Position numbers and translations under genes: made by a program
Assembly (NCBI GenBank): GCA_023957995.1
Contig: JAMLGK010000007.1
Span: forward strand, 62,001 to 126,000
DNA: 64,000 nt
DNA from: Microthrixaceae bacterium
GTDB lineage: Bacteria; Actinomycetota; Acidimicrobiia; Acidimicrobiales; Microtrichaceae
Direction: 5' to 3'
Notes under the pieces: generated by a model
What the model saw: the letters and a program-made list of their open reading frames with translations, nothing else
Database searches by the model: none
What the model was told of the DNA's origin: nothing
In this document: piece after piece, positions 1 to 8,776 of the stretch
How positions within the stretch are numbered: position 1 is the stretch's first letter
Layout of the letters: every line of letters starts with the position of its first letter

Positions 1-671
1 GTGATCGTGTGCAGTGTTGCGTTGGTGCCGATCGCCCCGACCATTCGGGCCGCGATCTCCACGTAGGCGGGGTCGTGCTCTCCGGCCAACACCAGGACCG
101 GCATCTCGAGCTCGTCGAGCCGGTCCCACAGCGGGGTCATCGAGCCCGTCCCTGCATGGATGAGGCTGCTGGCGAGGCCGTCGACGGTGTTGGATGATCG
201 CTCCCGGAGAAAGCCCGCCCGCTGCGGCAGGCCCGCGAACATGGGCATCGAGAGCCACTGGCGGCAGAACTCCTCCACGCCGAGCTCGCGTACCGAACCG
301 GCCCGCTCGCGGTCGATCCGGCGCCGTTCCAGACGGGCATCCTCGTCCGCGATTCCGGGAGTGGCGCCGAGCACGACCAGTCGGTGGACCACCTCTGGGT
401 GCCGAAGTGCCACGTGCAGAGCGACCCGGCCGCCCAGGCTGTACCCGAACCAGTCTCCGTACCCACAGGTCCGGGCCAGGTGGTCAGCCGATCCCGGGCA
501 GTCGAGATCACCCAACGCCGCCGCGACGCCATGGCCGGGTAGGTCGGGTGTCGACACCTCACCGTGACCGGCAAGCCATTCGGCCAGTGGACCGAGGCAG
601 CGGCCGTTCTGTGTGAAGCCGTGGAGCATCACCGTTCGAGGGCGTCCGGAGGGCTTCGACTCGTCGGTCAC
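1..671 (-). CDS. menH: MenH-like alpha/beta hydrolase (SHCHC synthase), 3' end cut by window
   Basis: Predicted 2-succinyl-6-hydroxy-2,4-cyclohexadiene-1-carboxylate synthase, which removes pyruvate from the MenD product in menaquinone synthesis. The frame shows the alpha/beta-hydrolase oxyanion motif LHGFTQNG (about residues 16-23) and the nucleophile elbow GYSLGG (Ser about 78). The C-terminus with the catalytic His lies beyond the left edge. The GTG at 671 is chosen because a TATGGT -10 box sits 8 nt upstream and the hydrolase fold begins a few residues later. It is divergent from menD, which supports MenH over a generic hydrolase. The family assignment is solid; the exact substrate is inferred from context. 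Confidence 0.8.
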   Translation of the reverse strand, partial: MTDESKPSGRPRTVMLHGFTQNGRCLGPLAEWLAGHGEVSTPDLPGHGVAAALGDLDCPGSADHLARTCGYGDWFGYSLGGRVALHVALRHPEVVHRLVVLGATPGIADEDARLERRRIDRERAGSVRELGVEEFCRQWLSMPMFAGLPQRAGFLRERSSNTVDGLASSLIHAGTGSMTPLWDRLDELEMPVLVLAGEHDPAYVEIAARMVGAIGTNATLHTI

Positions 672-679
672 GGCGACAG

Positions 680-685
680 ACCATA
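680..685 (-). promoter_or_regulatory. -10 box (TATGGT) of menH
   Basis: TATGGT read on the minus strand ends 8 nt before the GTG of menH, so the transcript would be leaderless or nearly so. It shares two bases with the -10 box of menD on the other strand. Confidence 0.45.
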
Positions 686-689
686 GGCT
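684..689 (+). promoter_or_regulatory. -10 box (TAGGCT) of menD
   Basis: TAGGCT lies 10 nt upstream of the menD ATG at 700 and overlaps the divergent menH -10 box, making a compact bidirectional promoter. Confidence 0.4.
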
Positions 690-699
690 CCACGCTCCG

Positions 700-2511
700 A
701 TGCAACCTCGCTCCAGGCCCCAGGGATCCGCCATCAAGTCGACCTCCGGAGACCCCGGGGCCACCGTGGCGAACCCCGACACCGGGAACCTCGCATCCGG
801 CTTCTGCGCCACCCTGGTGCACGAATGGGCCGAACGTGGTCTGACCGATGCGGTCGTCTGTCCGGGATCACGCAACACCCCGATCTCGGTGGCGCTGGCC
901 GCCAATCCGTCGTTCACGGTCCACGTGGTGCACGACGAACGGTCCGCGTCGTTCATGGCACTCGGGTTGGCCCTGGCCACCGGTCGCCCCGCAGTGCTCA
1001 CCTGTACGAGCGGTTCGGCACCGGCGCATTTCCACCCAGCGGTCCTGGAGGCCGACCTGTCCGCGGTGCCGATGCTGGTGTTGACCGCAGATCGGCCGCC
1101 GGAACTCCATGGCGTGCTGGCTCCACAGACCACCGAGCAGCGCGACCTCTACGGCTCCGCGGTTCGTTGGTACTGCGAGCCGGGTGCTCCGGCGGACGGT
1201 TCCCAGCCCTGGTGGCGTGATCTCGCCCGCGACGCCCTCTCGAGGGCGACCGGCGGAGTGCCGGGTCCCGTCCACCTCAACCTCGCCTTCAGAGAGCCAC
1301 TGCTGGGAGCACCCGAGGCGTTCTCGGCGGCCGACGGGCTCCCCGACACGCCAGCTGAGGCGCCCCGGGGCCCTGAACTCCGTTGGAACCTCACCGACGA
1401 GGACGCCGGACGCCTTGGCGGTGCCATCTCCGGGCGGCGGGGAATCGTGGTGGCGGGTGCCCGGTCCGTTGTCGACGAGGAAGAGCGCAGGGTTGTGCTG
1501 GAGTTCGCCGAGGCCATGGGTTGGCCCCTGCTCGCCGATGCCGGTTCCGGCCTACGGGTGCCGTCGGCGTCGCTGGTACCGCACTTCGATGCGATCGTTC
1601 GCTCGGGGTGTTTCGAGGACCATCCCCCGGAGGTGGTGCTGCGCCTCGGCGGCTTGCTCACATCCAAGGCATTGGGCGGATGGCTGGCCCGCAGCGGTGC
1701 GCAGCAGTTCGGCATCGATCGCTTCGGCATGTGCCCGGACCCCGATGGGGTCCTGACCGCGAAGTTCAACCTGGCTCCCTCCGACGCTCTCGGCGCGATC
1801 CGCGTGGCGGGCGTCGAGCCCGGTCCGGACCAATGGCGCGACCGGTGGCAGGAGGCGCAGCGCCTGGCCGCCGGCGCCATCGGCGCAGCCCTGGAACCGC
1901 GTGGATCCGGTGCGGTGACAGAGCCTGCAGTGGCGCGTGAGGTGATGGCATCGATGCCCGAGGGTGGCCGCTTGTTCGTGAGCTCCTCGATGCCGGTGCG
2001 GGACCTGGAGGGGTTCGCCGCGCCACGCACGGGGGTGGTGGTGTACTCCAACCGTGGCACCAACGGGATCGACGGATCGATCGCCACGGCCTGTGGAATC
2101 GCGATCGGAAGCGCAGGCCCGACCGTCGCCCTCTGTGGCGACCTGGCGTTCCTCCACGACATCGGAAGCCTGAGTGGGCTCGCTGGAAGGGGAGTGGAGC
2201 TCACGATCGTGGTCGTCGACAACGACGGCGGCGGGATCTTCCACTTCCTGCCCCAGGCCCAACAGCTGGACGGGGAAACCTTCGAGTCGCTCTTCGGCAC
2301 TCCCCACGGACTCGATCTGGTGTCTGTGGCCTCCGGCTTCGGTCTGCAGGCCGAGCGTGTGGCCTCGCAGGTGGGACTGGCGGCGGTCCTCGCCGGAGCG
2401 AGGACACGCGGGGGTGTGCGGGTGGTGGTGGTCCCGTCGGCCCGCACCCGCAACGTCGACGTGCACCGGGCCCTCGACGCGGTCGTCGCGGATGCCCTGG
2501 GTGTTCTCTGA
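700..2511 (+). CDS. menD: SEPHCHC synthase MenD
   Basis: Thiamine-diphosphate enzyme that joins isochorismate and 2-oxoglutarate (2-succinyl-5-enolpyruvyl-6-hydroxy-3-cyclohexene-1-carboxylate synthase) in menaquinone synthesis. It is 603 residues, close to the usual 550-600. The N-terminal half has the family block VVCPGSRNTP followed by HDERSASF with the conserved cofactor-activating Glu. The C-terminal half has YSNRGTNGIDGSIATA and the ThDP/metal motif around CGDLAFLHD...VVDNDGGGIF. The ATG at 700 follows a -10 box; a GTG at 766 is the alternative start and begins nearer the conserved domain. The gene is divergent from menH, with menF and menG close by. Confidence 0.95.
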   Translation: MQPRSRPQGSAIKSTSGDPGATVANPDTGNLASGFCATLVHEWAERGLTDAVVCPGSRNTPISVALAANPSFTVHVVHDERSASFMALGLALATGRPAVLTCTSGSAPAHFHPAVLEADLSAVPMLVLTADRPPELHGVLAPQTTEQRDLYGSAVRWYCEPGAPADGSQPWWRDLARDALSRATGGVPGPVHLNLAFREPLLGAPEAFSAADGLPDTPAEAPRGPELRWNLTDEDAGRLGGAISGRRGIVVAGARSVVDEEERRVVLEFAEAMGWPLLADAGSGLRVPSASLVPHFDAIVRSGCFEDHPPEVVLRLGGLLTSKALGGWLARSGAQQFGIDRFGMCPDPDGVLTAKFNLAPSDALGAIRVAGVEPGPDQWRDRWQEAQRLAAGAIGAALEPRGSGAVTEPAVAREVMASMPEGGRLFVSSSMPVRDLEGFAAPRTGVVVYSNRGTNGIDGSIATACGIAIGSAGPTVALCGDLAFLHDIGSLSGLAGRGVELTIVVVDNDGGGIFHFLPQAQQLDGETFESLFGTPHGLDLVSVASGFGLQAERVASQVGLAAVLAGARTRGGVRVVVVPSARTRNVDVHRALDAVVADALGVL

Positions 2512-2537
2512 GGCCAGCCCGCTGAGATCCCGGAACC

Positions 2538-2543
2538 TAGAGT
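2538..2543 (+). promoter_or_regulatory. -10 box (TAGAGT), leaderless start of hydrolase
   Basis: TAGAGT is followed by 7 nt and then ATG at 2551. This spacing puts transcription initiation at or next to the start codon. Confidence 0.5.
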
Positions 2544-2550
2544 GTTCTCC

Positions 2551-3504
2551 ATGTCATCGGCAGAGGACACCCACGAGGCTCTAGAGGCGAAGATGCACCC
2601 TCCCGCACCGAGGCGCGTGGGGGAGACCGAGCTTCCCGACGGCCGGTCCCTCGGATGGGCCGAATTCGGCCACCCCGATGGCGATCCCCTGTTGTGGTAC
2701 CACGGCACTCCGGGTGCCAGGACGCAGATCCCCCCGGCGGCCGACGAGGCCGGCCTGAAGCGGGGTTTCCGGATCATCACCGTCGAACGCCCGGGCACGG
2801 GGGTATCGACCGACCACCAGTACCGGCGGATCGCGGATTTCGGCGAGGACATCGAGCACGTGGTCGACGACCTCGCACTCCAGCGTTTCGGAGTGGTGGG
2901 ACTGTCCGGCGGTGGCCCCTATGTGCTGGCAACCGCTCTTCGCATGCCCCAGAGGGTGGTGGTGGCATCCCTGCTGGGTGGGATAGGACCCACGCGGGGC
3001 CCGGACGCCGTGTGGTCCTACACGAGAGCCCTGCGGCTGCTCGCTCCATCGCTCGAGATGCTGCGGTCACCGATCGGCTCTGTGATCGGACCGCTGGTGG
3101 GCAGTGCCGAGGTGATCGGCGAGCACGCCCTCGACGTGTTCGCACGGTTGATCGGCGGTAGCGATCGCGAGGTGCTGAGCGATCCCGATTTCGCTGCGAT
3201 GTTCATCTCCGACCTCTCCAACGCCGGCCACCTGCGCGCGGTTGCCCACGACATGGCGCTGTTCTCCCGACACTGGGGATTCCTGCTCGAGGAGGTCACA
3301 CCGCCGGTCATCGTCTGGCAGGGCCTTGCCGACAAGATCGTCCCGCCCTCACACGGACACCACCAGGCTTCCAGGTTGCCCAACGCCCAACTCCGGGTAC
3401 GGGCGGGCGAAGGCCATTTCGCGGGGTTCTCCGACGCGGTGGCGGTGCTCGAGTCGCTCCGCGAGGTGTGGGCGCTCGAGACCCTCGAGCCGAACACCGA
3501 CTGA
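2551..3504 (+). CDS. Alpha/beta-hydrolase, substrate unknown
   Basis: A 317-residue alpha/beta-hydrolase-fold protein. The oxyanion-side motif is WYHGTPGAR, the nucleophile elbow is GLSGGGP (Ser about 119), the acid is in GLADKIVPP and the catalytic His is in GEGHFAG, so the triad appears complete. There is no signal peptide or membrane segment, so it is probably cytoplasmic. ATG 2551 is chosen because it sits 7 nt after a -10 box; a GTG at 2542 lies inside that box. It sits between menD and menF, but its divergence from MenH and the presence of a better MenH candidate at the left edge argue against a direct menaquinone role. The substrate cannot be read from sequence. Confidence 0.8.
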   Translation: MSSAEDTHEALEAKMHPPAPRRVGETELPDGRSLGWAEFGHPDGDPLLWYHGTPGARTQIPPAADEAGLKRGFRIITVERPGTGVSTDHQYRRIADFGEDIEHVVDDLALQRFGVVGLSGGGPYVLATALRMPQRVVVASLLGGIGPTRGPDAVWSYTRALRLLAPSLEMLRSPIGSVIGPLVGSAEVIGEHALDVFARLIGGSDREVLSDPDFAAMFISDLSNAGHLRAVAHDMALFSRHWGFLLEEVTPPVIVWQGLADKIVPPSHGHHQASRLPNAQLRVRAGEGHFAGFSDAVAVLESLREVWALETLEPNTD

Positions 3505-3529
3505 GGAGCTGGGCCCTCGGCCCCGAAAC

Positions 3530-4867
3530 TCAGATGCGCACCAACGCGGAGAGCAGGGCTTGCGCCTTGGCCCGCGACTCCGCCAGTTCCTCCAGGGGGT
3601 CGGAGTCCTCCACGACCCCGACTCCGGCGAAGAGGCGCCCGGTGCGACCGGCTATCTCGATCGAGCGGATACCCACGGCGAAGGTTCCATTGCCCTCCGA
3701 GTCGACCCACCCGACCGGACCCGCATATCGGCCCCGGTCCGCCGGTTCGAGCTCAGACTGCAGTGCGATCGCCTCATCGGTGGGATGACCTCCGACCGCG
3801 GGGGTCGGGTGGAGGGCCGCCACGAGCTCCAGCACCGAGGGTTCGGGCCGGCTGAGCCGCCCCTCGACCATCGTGGCCAGGTGTTGCACCGGCCCGGCAG
3901 CCACGACCGACGGGGAGGGCTCGGCATCGAGGAACGAACACCAGCCGAGCAGGGCGTCGTGGACCGCCTCGATGGTTATCTGGTGCTCCCAGCGGTTCTT
4001 CTCCGACGCCAGCAGTTCGGCCGCGGCCTGTTGATCGACCTCGGAGGTGCCCGACCGCGGGGTGGTACCGGCCATGGGCCTGGCCCGCACCGTGGAGCCA
4101 CTGCGTGAGACGAGCAGCTCCGGGCTCGCTCCCACGAAACCGTCGATGCTGAAACAGAAGGCTCCGGGGTGGGCCACGCAGAGCCTGTTCCAGAGCGTTG
4201 CGGCGTTCAGCGCGACGTCGCTGCGCACCTCGATCTCGCGGGCAAGGACCACCTTGGTCAACTCTCCGGCCCGGATGCGGTCCCGCGCTTCGGCCACGGC
4301 GTCACACCAGAGTCGGGGCTCCACGACCGAGCGGGCAGCCACCTCGGTGGGTTCCGACAGTGCTTCGGAGGGGTGGACGGCTTCGGAGGGGTGGACGGCT
4401 TCGGAGGCATCGACGGCCCCGGAGGTGTGCGGGCCCGGTTGTGTGGGCGGGTTCTGCAGCGCTGGGCCCCGGTCGGTGGCCTCGTGCACATCGAGGCGCG
4501 ACCGGTCGCCGTCGGAGGTGTGGGTCCACAGCGTTGCGGGCACGATGAACCTGGCTGCGGCAGAACCGTCGTAGGGCAGAGCGCCGAACGCCACCGGCCT
4601 TGGAGGGTTGCCACGCAGGTCGTCGGGTGGATCCCCGGCCGCGATGTCGGCGAGGGTCTCGGTCACCAGCGACAGGTTCTCCCGCCAGGGGGCGGGTACG
4701 TCTATGACCGTGGCCACACCGGTGCCGAGCAGGCGGCGTCGCGGTGAGCTGAACGCGCACAGCGTGCCGTCGGTCGGTCCGAGGACGGGCTCGTCGAGGC
4801 CGTCACCTGCGCTGGTGGTCAACACGTTGCGCTCGACCGGGAAGGATGCTGCACGGGTGCTCGGCAC
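3530..4867 (-). CDS. menF: Isochorismate synthase (MenF/EntC family)
   Basis: Converts chorismate to isochorismate, the first committed step to menaquinone. The 445-residue chorismate-utilising enzyme ends in the diagnostic blocks HPTPAVGGHP, GRYAGPVGW and GVGVVEDSDP. The upstream KVVLAREIEV block carries the expected catalytic Lys. The GTG start lies 4 nt after the menG stop, so menG-menF form one transcription unit. The N-terminal half contains an Ala/Ser/Pro-rich linker built from 18-bp tandem repeats (see the repeat at 4362-4415). The nearby menaquinone genes favour MenF over a siderophore or salicylate role. Confidence 0.92.
   Translation of the reverse strand: MPSTRAASFPVERNVLTTSAGDGLDEPVLGPTDGTLCAFSSPRRRLLGTGVATVIDVPAPWRENLSLVTETLADIAAGDPPDDLRGNPPRPVAFGALPYDGSAAARFIVPATLWTHTSDGDRSRLDVHEATDRGPALQNPPTQPGPHTSGAVDASEAVHPSEAVHPSEALSEPTEVAARSVVEPRLWCDAVAEARDRIRAGELTKVVLAREIEVRSDVALNAATLWNRLCVAHPGAFCFSIDGFVGASPELLVSRSGSTVRARPMAGTTPRSGTSEVDQQAAAELLASEKNRWEHQITIEAVHDALLGWCSFLDAEPSPSVVAAGPVQHLATMVEGRLSRPEPSVLELVAALHPTPAVGGHPTDEAIALQSELEPADRGRYAGPVGWVDSEGNGTFAVGIRSIEIAGRTGRLFAGVGVVEDSDPLEELAESRAKAQALLSALVRI
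4362..4415. repeat. Three 18-bp tandem units inside menF
   Basis: The unit gcttcggaggggtggacg occurs exactly twice and a third time with substitutions (4362-4379, 4380-4397, 4398-4415). A diverged fourth copy follows. It stays in frame and encodes repeated six-residue S-E-A-V-H-P blocks in a linker of the isochorismate synthase. Confidence 0.85.
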
Positions 4868-4871
4868 GGCT

Positions 4872-5609
4872 TCACGGTGCAGATCTCGTGGCCCGGATCA
4901 ACTGCGAGATCCCGCCCGAGAGAAGCGTGCGGTCGATCGAGGTGAATCCGGCCCGATGGACCAGTGCCAGAAGCTCCTCGCTCGGGGGCATGTAGGCCAC
5001 GGACCGCGGGAGGTAGCTGTATGCATCCCGGTCGGAGAGCATCCCACCGACCATGGGTACCACCCGGTTGAAGTAGATCCCATGGCCGAACGCCATCAGC
5101 CGGTTGGGTGGCTCGGCAACGTCGAGCAGCGCGATTCGGGCACCGGGGCGCAGGACCCGTGCCATCTCGACCAGAGTGGCGCCCAGGTCGGTGAAGTTCC
5201 GCAGGGCGAACCCGCAGGTGGCTCCATCGAGAAGTGCATCGGGCAGGGGGAGGGCCAACGCATCGCACTGTGCCCGGGGAAACGGCTCGCGGGCCGCCGC
5301 GAGCATCCCGTGGCTCAGGTCGACGCCGATGGGGACTCCACCGCACTCGGATATCTCCAGAGCCATGTCGCCCGTACCGCAGGCCAGGTCGAGGATCCGG
5401 TCACCCGGAGAGAGCCCGAGCGAATCGATCGCACTGGTGCGCCACCTGACATCCATTCCGAAGGTCATCAGACGGTTGACCAGGTCGTAACGGCCGGCGA
5501 TCGAATCGAACATCGAGCGCACCGCGACGGTCTTGTCGTCGCCGGTGGGGAGTGGATCGCCGCGTCGTGGGACCCGCTCGGGGGTCTGTTGGTGGGCCGC
5601 ATTGCTCAC
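4872..5609 (-). CDS. menG: Demethylmenaquinone methyltransferase MenG/UbiE
   Basis: S-adenosylmethionine-dependent C-methyltransferase that completes menaquinone. The 245-residue protein has the UbiE signature YDLVNRLMTFGMD (about residues 41-53) and SAM motif I, LDLACGTGD (about 73-81). Later blocks such as FALRNFTDL and MARVLRPGARI are family-typical. The GTG at 5609 is 6 nt downstream of a TAGGGT box, so translation is probably leaderless. menF starts 4 nt after its stop. Confidence 0.95.
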   Translation of the reverse strand: MSNAAHQQTPERVPRRGDPLPTGDDKTVAVRSMFDSIAGRYDLVNRLMTFGMDVRWRTSAIDSLGLSPGDRILDLACGTGDMALEISECGGVPIGVDLSHGMLAAAREPFPRAQCDALALPLPDALLDGATCGFALRNFTDLGATLVEMARVLRPGARIALLDVAEPPNRLMAFGHGIYFNRVVPMVGGMLSDRDAYSYLPRSVAYMPPSEELLALVHRAGFTSIDRTLLSGGISQLIRATRSAP

Positions 5610-5615
5610 CGCAAC

Positions 5616-5621
5616 ACCCTA
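5616..5621 (-). promoter_or_regulatory. -10 box (TAGGGT) of menG-menF
   Basis: TAGGGT on the minus strand is followed by 6 nt and the GTG of menG, a leaderless arrangement. Confidence 0.5.
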
Positions 5622-5646
5622 AGGGTCCCGCGACCGATCCGATGCA

Positions 5647-8103
5647 CTAGAGCTCGTCGTGGTGCTGCATCCAGGTGAACGACAGCCACCCCGGGAGGAT
5701 CGGCAGCCAGTAGGTGGCGAGCCGGAACGACAGCGTCGCCGACACGGCTGCTCCGCTGGACATGCCGAATCCGGTCAGGGCGGCGATCATGCCTGCTTCG
5801 AACGCACCCAGTCCGCCCGGGGTGGGAGCCACGCTGGCCAGCGCAGAGACCAGCAGGTAGCCCACCGCGATCTGGTTGAGGCTGGGTCCGCTCCCGAACG
5901 CCTCCACCGCTGCCACCATGGCGATCAGGTAGCTGATCGATATTCCCAACGAACCACCCAGCAGCTGTGCCACCCGGACCGGATTGGTCAGGACCGAGGC
6001 GATCGAGCCCGCGGCGGCCCGAACGGCCTCGCGCAACGGGCCGAACAGCCGCTCCCGCACCCTCTTGCTCAACAGGGCCAGCCCGGCGATGGTCAACACC
6101 ACGGCGAGTGCGCCGAGCACCAAGGAGGTGTCGGGCAGTGAGAACTGGCCGACGCCCTGCGTGCCGCCCCACACGATGAGTACGAGCAGCAGCGCCACGT
6201 GCACCACCAGACCGGCCACGGCATCGAGGGCGACCGATGCGCCGGCGGCGGCCGACTCGACCCCGGAGCGCTGCAGGAATCTCACACCGAGCGCCAGGCT
6301 GCCCGAGTTGGCCGGTGCTATCAGCGACACGAAACTCGATGCCGACTGTGCCCGCAGGGCCGGAATGTAGGGCACGGTGTCGGGCACAGCACCGACGAAG
6401 GACAGGGCGGCGAACACGTAGCTGAGCGCGGAACCCACGATGATCCACGGCGCCCAGGCCCAGTCGGCCGACACGAAGGCGTCCGCGGTGTCCCGTAGAT
6501 CCGCGAGCTGGGGGAGGATGAGGTAGAACGCGAGGGTCAGCGCCACCACCGTGACCACCGTGCGGGGCCGAACCCGTTCGATCTTCGCCAGCTCGGGGTC
6601 CTCGATCCGGCACTCGACCGCCAGCTGTTCGCGCAGCTCGTCGAGCAGACCCCGGTTGGCGCGAAGGGCGCTGCGGGTGGAGCGTGGTAGTGCCAGGGGC
6701 TGCAGCAGCGCGTAGGAGGCGGCGGTCGCCTCGGGCCCGATGGCGGTGATTGCGGCCTGCAGCGCCCGGTCGGCTCCGACGATCAGAGCGGTGTCGGCGA
6801 GGAGCTGTGCGACGTCCAGCGCACGTTCCCTGCGGTTTGCTGCGAGTCGACTGTGCTGGAACCCCGTGATCCACACCGCGCCGTGATCATCGAGGATGAA
6901 CCGACGCAGGGTCAGGCCCCGATGGGCGATCCCCGCCCCGTGCAGCTTGGCCACCTGGGACCAGACGTCGACCAGTCGGTCCTGCGAGAGCTCCAGGTCG
7001 GACACGGGAACTCCCTCGATCTGTGACTCGACGAGTCCGATCGATTCGTCTCCCGTGGCCACCAGGCCGACGAGAGCCGGGGTGCGGGCCCCACTGCGGG
7101 CAGCCATCTCCAGCGCCAGGGCCTCGTGTTCGACGCGTTGGCGGATCGTGTTGAACGGTGCGTCCACCTCGTCGGCCCGCAGTCGCAGACTGCGCCAGAG
7201 GTGCGTCAGGGCGTCAGCCGAGCGGTCGTGTGCGGTTCGCAGGCCCACCCTCAGACGGCCGAGGAACTCGTCCTGCACGAGGTAGGTGACCGTGGTGTGG
7301 CCCTGTGAGAGCTGCTTCACGGACAGCGGATGCAGTCCGGGCTCGCGGAGCGCTCCCACGATCTCCGAGGCCGAGGGCTCGAGGCTGGGCGCCCCCCGCA
7401 GGATCAATGCACCTGCCCCCACGACTATCCCGACTCCGATGGCGGCCACCACGTCCACCGAGGGGTCCGAGGAGAACGCCACCCTCTGCACGACCAGCAA
7501 TACGACCGTCGCCCAACCAGCGCGTCGCCAGCGCTCGGTGAGCCACGGCGATCCGAACACGACCGCGGCGGTGACTCCTGCCATCAGGCCGGAGCTCGGG
7601 AACGCCGGGTCGGCCAGGAAGCGGTCCTCGGCGGAGCGCACCCCGGCGAGCACCTCGACACTGCTGTTGGCGAGCAGCAGACCGATTCCGAAGGTGACCG
7701 TCGACGCGGTCACGACCGTGGCGGCCAGCCAGGCGAGGAGCCGCCTCCGGCGTGTGATGGCCAGGAACACAGCGATCGCGATCACCGAGGCCACGAGTGC
7801 GGTCTCGGTGACCCCGAGAATGCCTCGCTCCCAACGGCTGGGGAGCCGGTCCAGGCTGCGGGTCAGATCTGCCTCCGCTCCACCGAGGGTGTCGCGTGCG
7901 AAAAACGCGAGGAGCAGACCCACGGCCACCACCACGAGGCCTGTCAGCAGACGCAGCACGTCCCCGGGGGAGCGGAGCCTGTCGGTGGGGGTGAGTTGCA
8001 GGGAGACGCCGTCCAGGTCCACCGCGGTGGTACTGGGGGTCGGCGTGGACGTCACGGGAGTGCAGGCTAGGGATCCGACGGGCTCAGGACCGTGATCGGG
8101 CAT
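5647..8103 (-). CDS. Membrane protein: PAP2-like, degenerate kinase-like and LPG-synthase-TM domains
   Basis: An 818-residue three-part protein. Residues about 45-235 form hydrophobic helices resembling a PAP2-type membrane module, though I do not see a clear phosphatase triad. Residues about 245-480 resemble the aminoglycoside/protein-kinase-like fold (QGHTTVTYLV, then SADALTHLWRSLRLR). The catalytic loop reads HRGLTLRRFIL instead of HRDLxxxN and the metal loop reads ITGF instead of DFG, so this part should be catalytically dead. Residues about 500-810 carry a polytopic LPG_synthase_TM (UPF0104) domain with PTPGGLGAFEAG. Domain order is known in actinobacterial membrane proteins; function is unproven. 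It is the last gene of the maoC-hydrolase-HAD operon and overlaps the HAD gene by 20 bp. Confidence 0.8.
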   Translation of the reverse strand: MPDHGPEPVGSLACTPVTSTPTPSTTAVDLDGVSLQLTPTDRLRSPGDVLRLLTGLVVVAVGLLLAFFARDTLGGAEADLTRSLDRLPSRWERGILGVTETALVASVIAIAVFLAITRRRRLLAWLAATVVTASTVTFGIGLLLANSSVEVLAGVRSAEDRFLADPAFPSSGLMAGVTAAVVFGSPWLTERWRRAGWATVVLLVVQRVAFSSDPSVDVVAAIGVGIVVGAGALILRGAPSLEPSASEIVGALREPGLHPLSVKQLSQGHTTVTYLVQDEFLGRLRVGLRTAHDRSADALTHLWRSLRLRADEVDAPFNTIRQRVEHEALALEMAARSGARTPALVGLVATGDESIGLVESQIEGVPVSDLELSQDRLVDVWSQVAKLHGAGIAHRGLTLRRFILDDHGAVWITGFQHSRLAANRRERALDVAQLLADTALIVGADRALQAAITAIGPEATAASYALLQPLALPRSTRSALRANRGLLDELREQLAVECRIEDPELAKIERVRPRTVVTVVALTLAFYLILPQLADLRDTADAFVSADWAWAPWIIVGSALSYVFAALSFVGAVPDTVPYIPALRAQSASSFVSLIAPANSGSLALGVRFLQRSGVESAAAGASVALDAVAGLVVHVALLLVLIVWGGTQGVGQFSLPDTSLVLGALAVVLTIAGLALLSKRVRERLFGPLREAVRAAAGSIASVLTNPVRVAQLLGGSLGISISYLIAMVAAVEAFGSGPSLNQIAVGYLLVSALASVAPTPGGLGAFEAGMIAALTGFGMSSGAAVSATLSFRLATYWLPILPGWLSFTWMQHHDEL

Positions 8104-8776
8104 CCGGCGGCGGGTCGGTGGGCGTCAGGCCCGGGAGGCCGAGAGCACCCAGGTCGCGGCGCAGACGCTCCGGGTCCTCGAACAGCAACGCCTGCCATCC
8201 CAGCTGGACGGCTGCAGCCACGTTGGCAGGAGAGTCATCGATGAACACCGCTTGGTGCGCCTCGAATCCGAACCGCCTCTGGCAGTGGAGGAATATCTCG
8301 CGGTCGGGCTTGGTCACACCCACCTCGCCGGAGATGACGATGCCCTCGAGTCCCGACAGGGCCGGGTAGGCCTGCGGGATTCCCTCGAAGGTCACCGCCG
8401 ACCAGTTGGACAGGCCCACGCATCGCACACCGGCGGAGTTCAGCTCGGCCAGGATCTCCGCCGACCCGTCGATCACCGGTCCGAGGCTGTGGCCGAAGTG
8501 CTCGACGTACGCCTCGACCGCCCAGCCGGTGCCGGGATGGTCCCGTTCCACCACTGCGAGCACCTCTCGCATGGAGGCACCCGCGTCGAGGAGTGCGTTC
8601 ACCTCGAGGGTGAACACCTCTTCGGCCAGACGCTCCGCCTCGTCGGGGTCGCCCACCGCCGCGAGCAGGGCACCGGTGCGCTCCCACGGGATCAGGACGT
8701 TGCCGAGATCCCACACCACCACGGGCGGCCCGGTGGGGCCGGTGCCGTCACCCGGCGCCGGGGTGGTGTTCAACAC
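8084..8776 (-). CDS. HAD-superfamily hydrolase (HAD-IA, epoxide hydrolase/haloacid dehalogenase-like)
   Basis: About 230 residues with HAD motif I VVWDLGNVL; the nucleophile Asp is present, but the usual second Asp position is Gly, as in many HAD-IA proteins of this subgroup. Motif II is VGLSNWS, a Lys lies in VGVTKPDREIF and motif IV is FIDDSPANV. GTG at 8776 is chosen because upstream frame sequence is antisense-like and Arg-rich. This start overlaps the stop of the upstream lipoprotein hydrolase gene, giving likely translational coupling; TTG at 8773 is an alternative. The substrate is unknown, probably a small phosphorylated metabolite. Confidence 0.8.
   Translation of the reverse strand: MLNTTPAPGDGTGPTGPPVVVWDLGNVLIPWERTGALLAAVGDPDEAERLAEEVFTLEVNALLDAGASMREVLAVVERDHPGTGWAVEAYVEHFGHSLGPVIDGSAEILAELNSAGVRCVGLSNWSAVTFEGIPQAYPALSGLEGIVISGEVGVTKPDREIFLHCQRRFGFEAHQAVFIDDSPANVAAAVQLGWQALLFEDPERLRRDLGALGLPGLTPTDPPPDARSRS

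Noticed and set aside
1149..2852. A long minus-strand frame opposite menD
   Set aside because: menD is unambiguous on the plus strand and the antisense product is Ser/Arg/Pro-rich with no fold signature.
5606..6874. A 422-codon Arg-rich minus-strand frame within the LPG-like gene
   Set aside because: It overlaps the real membrane protein on the same strand in another frame and is Arg/Gly-rich, typical of out-of-frame high-G+C sequence.
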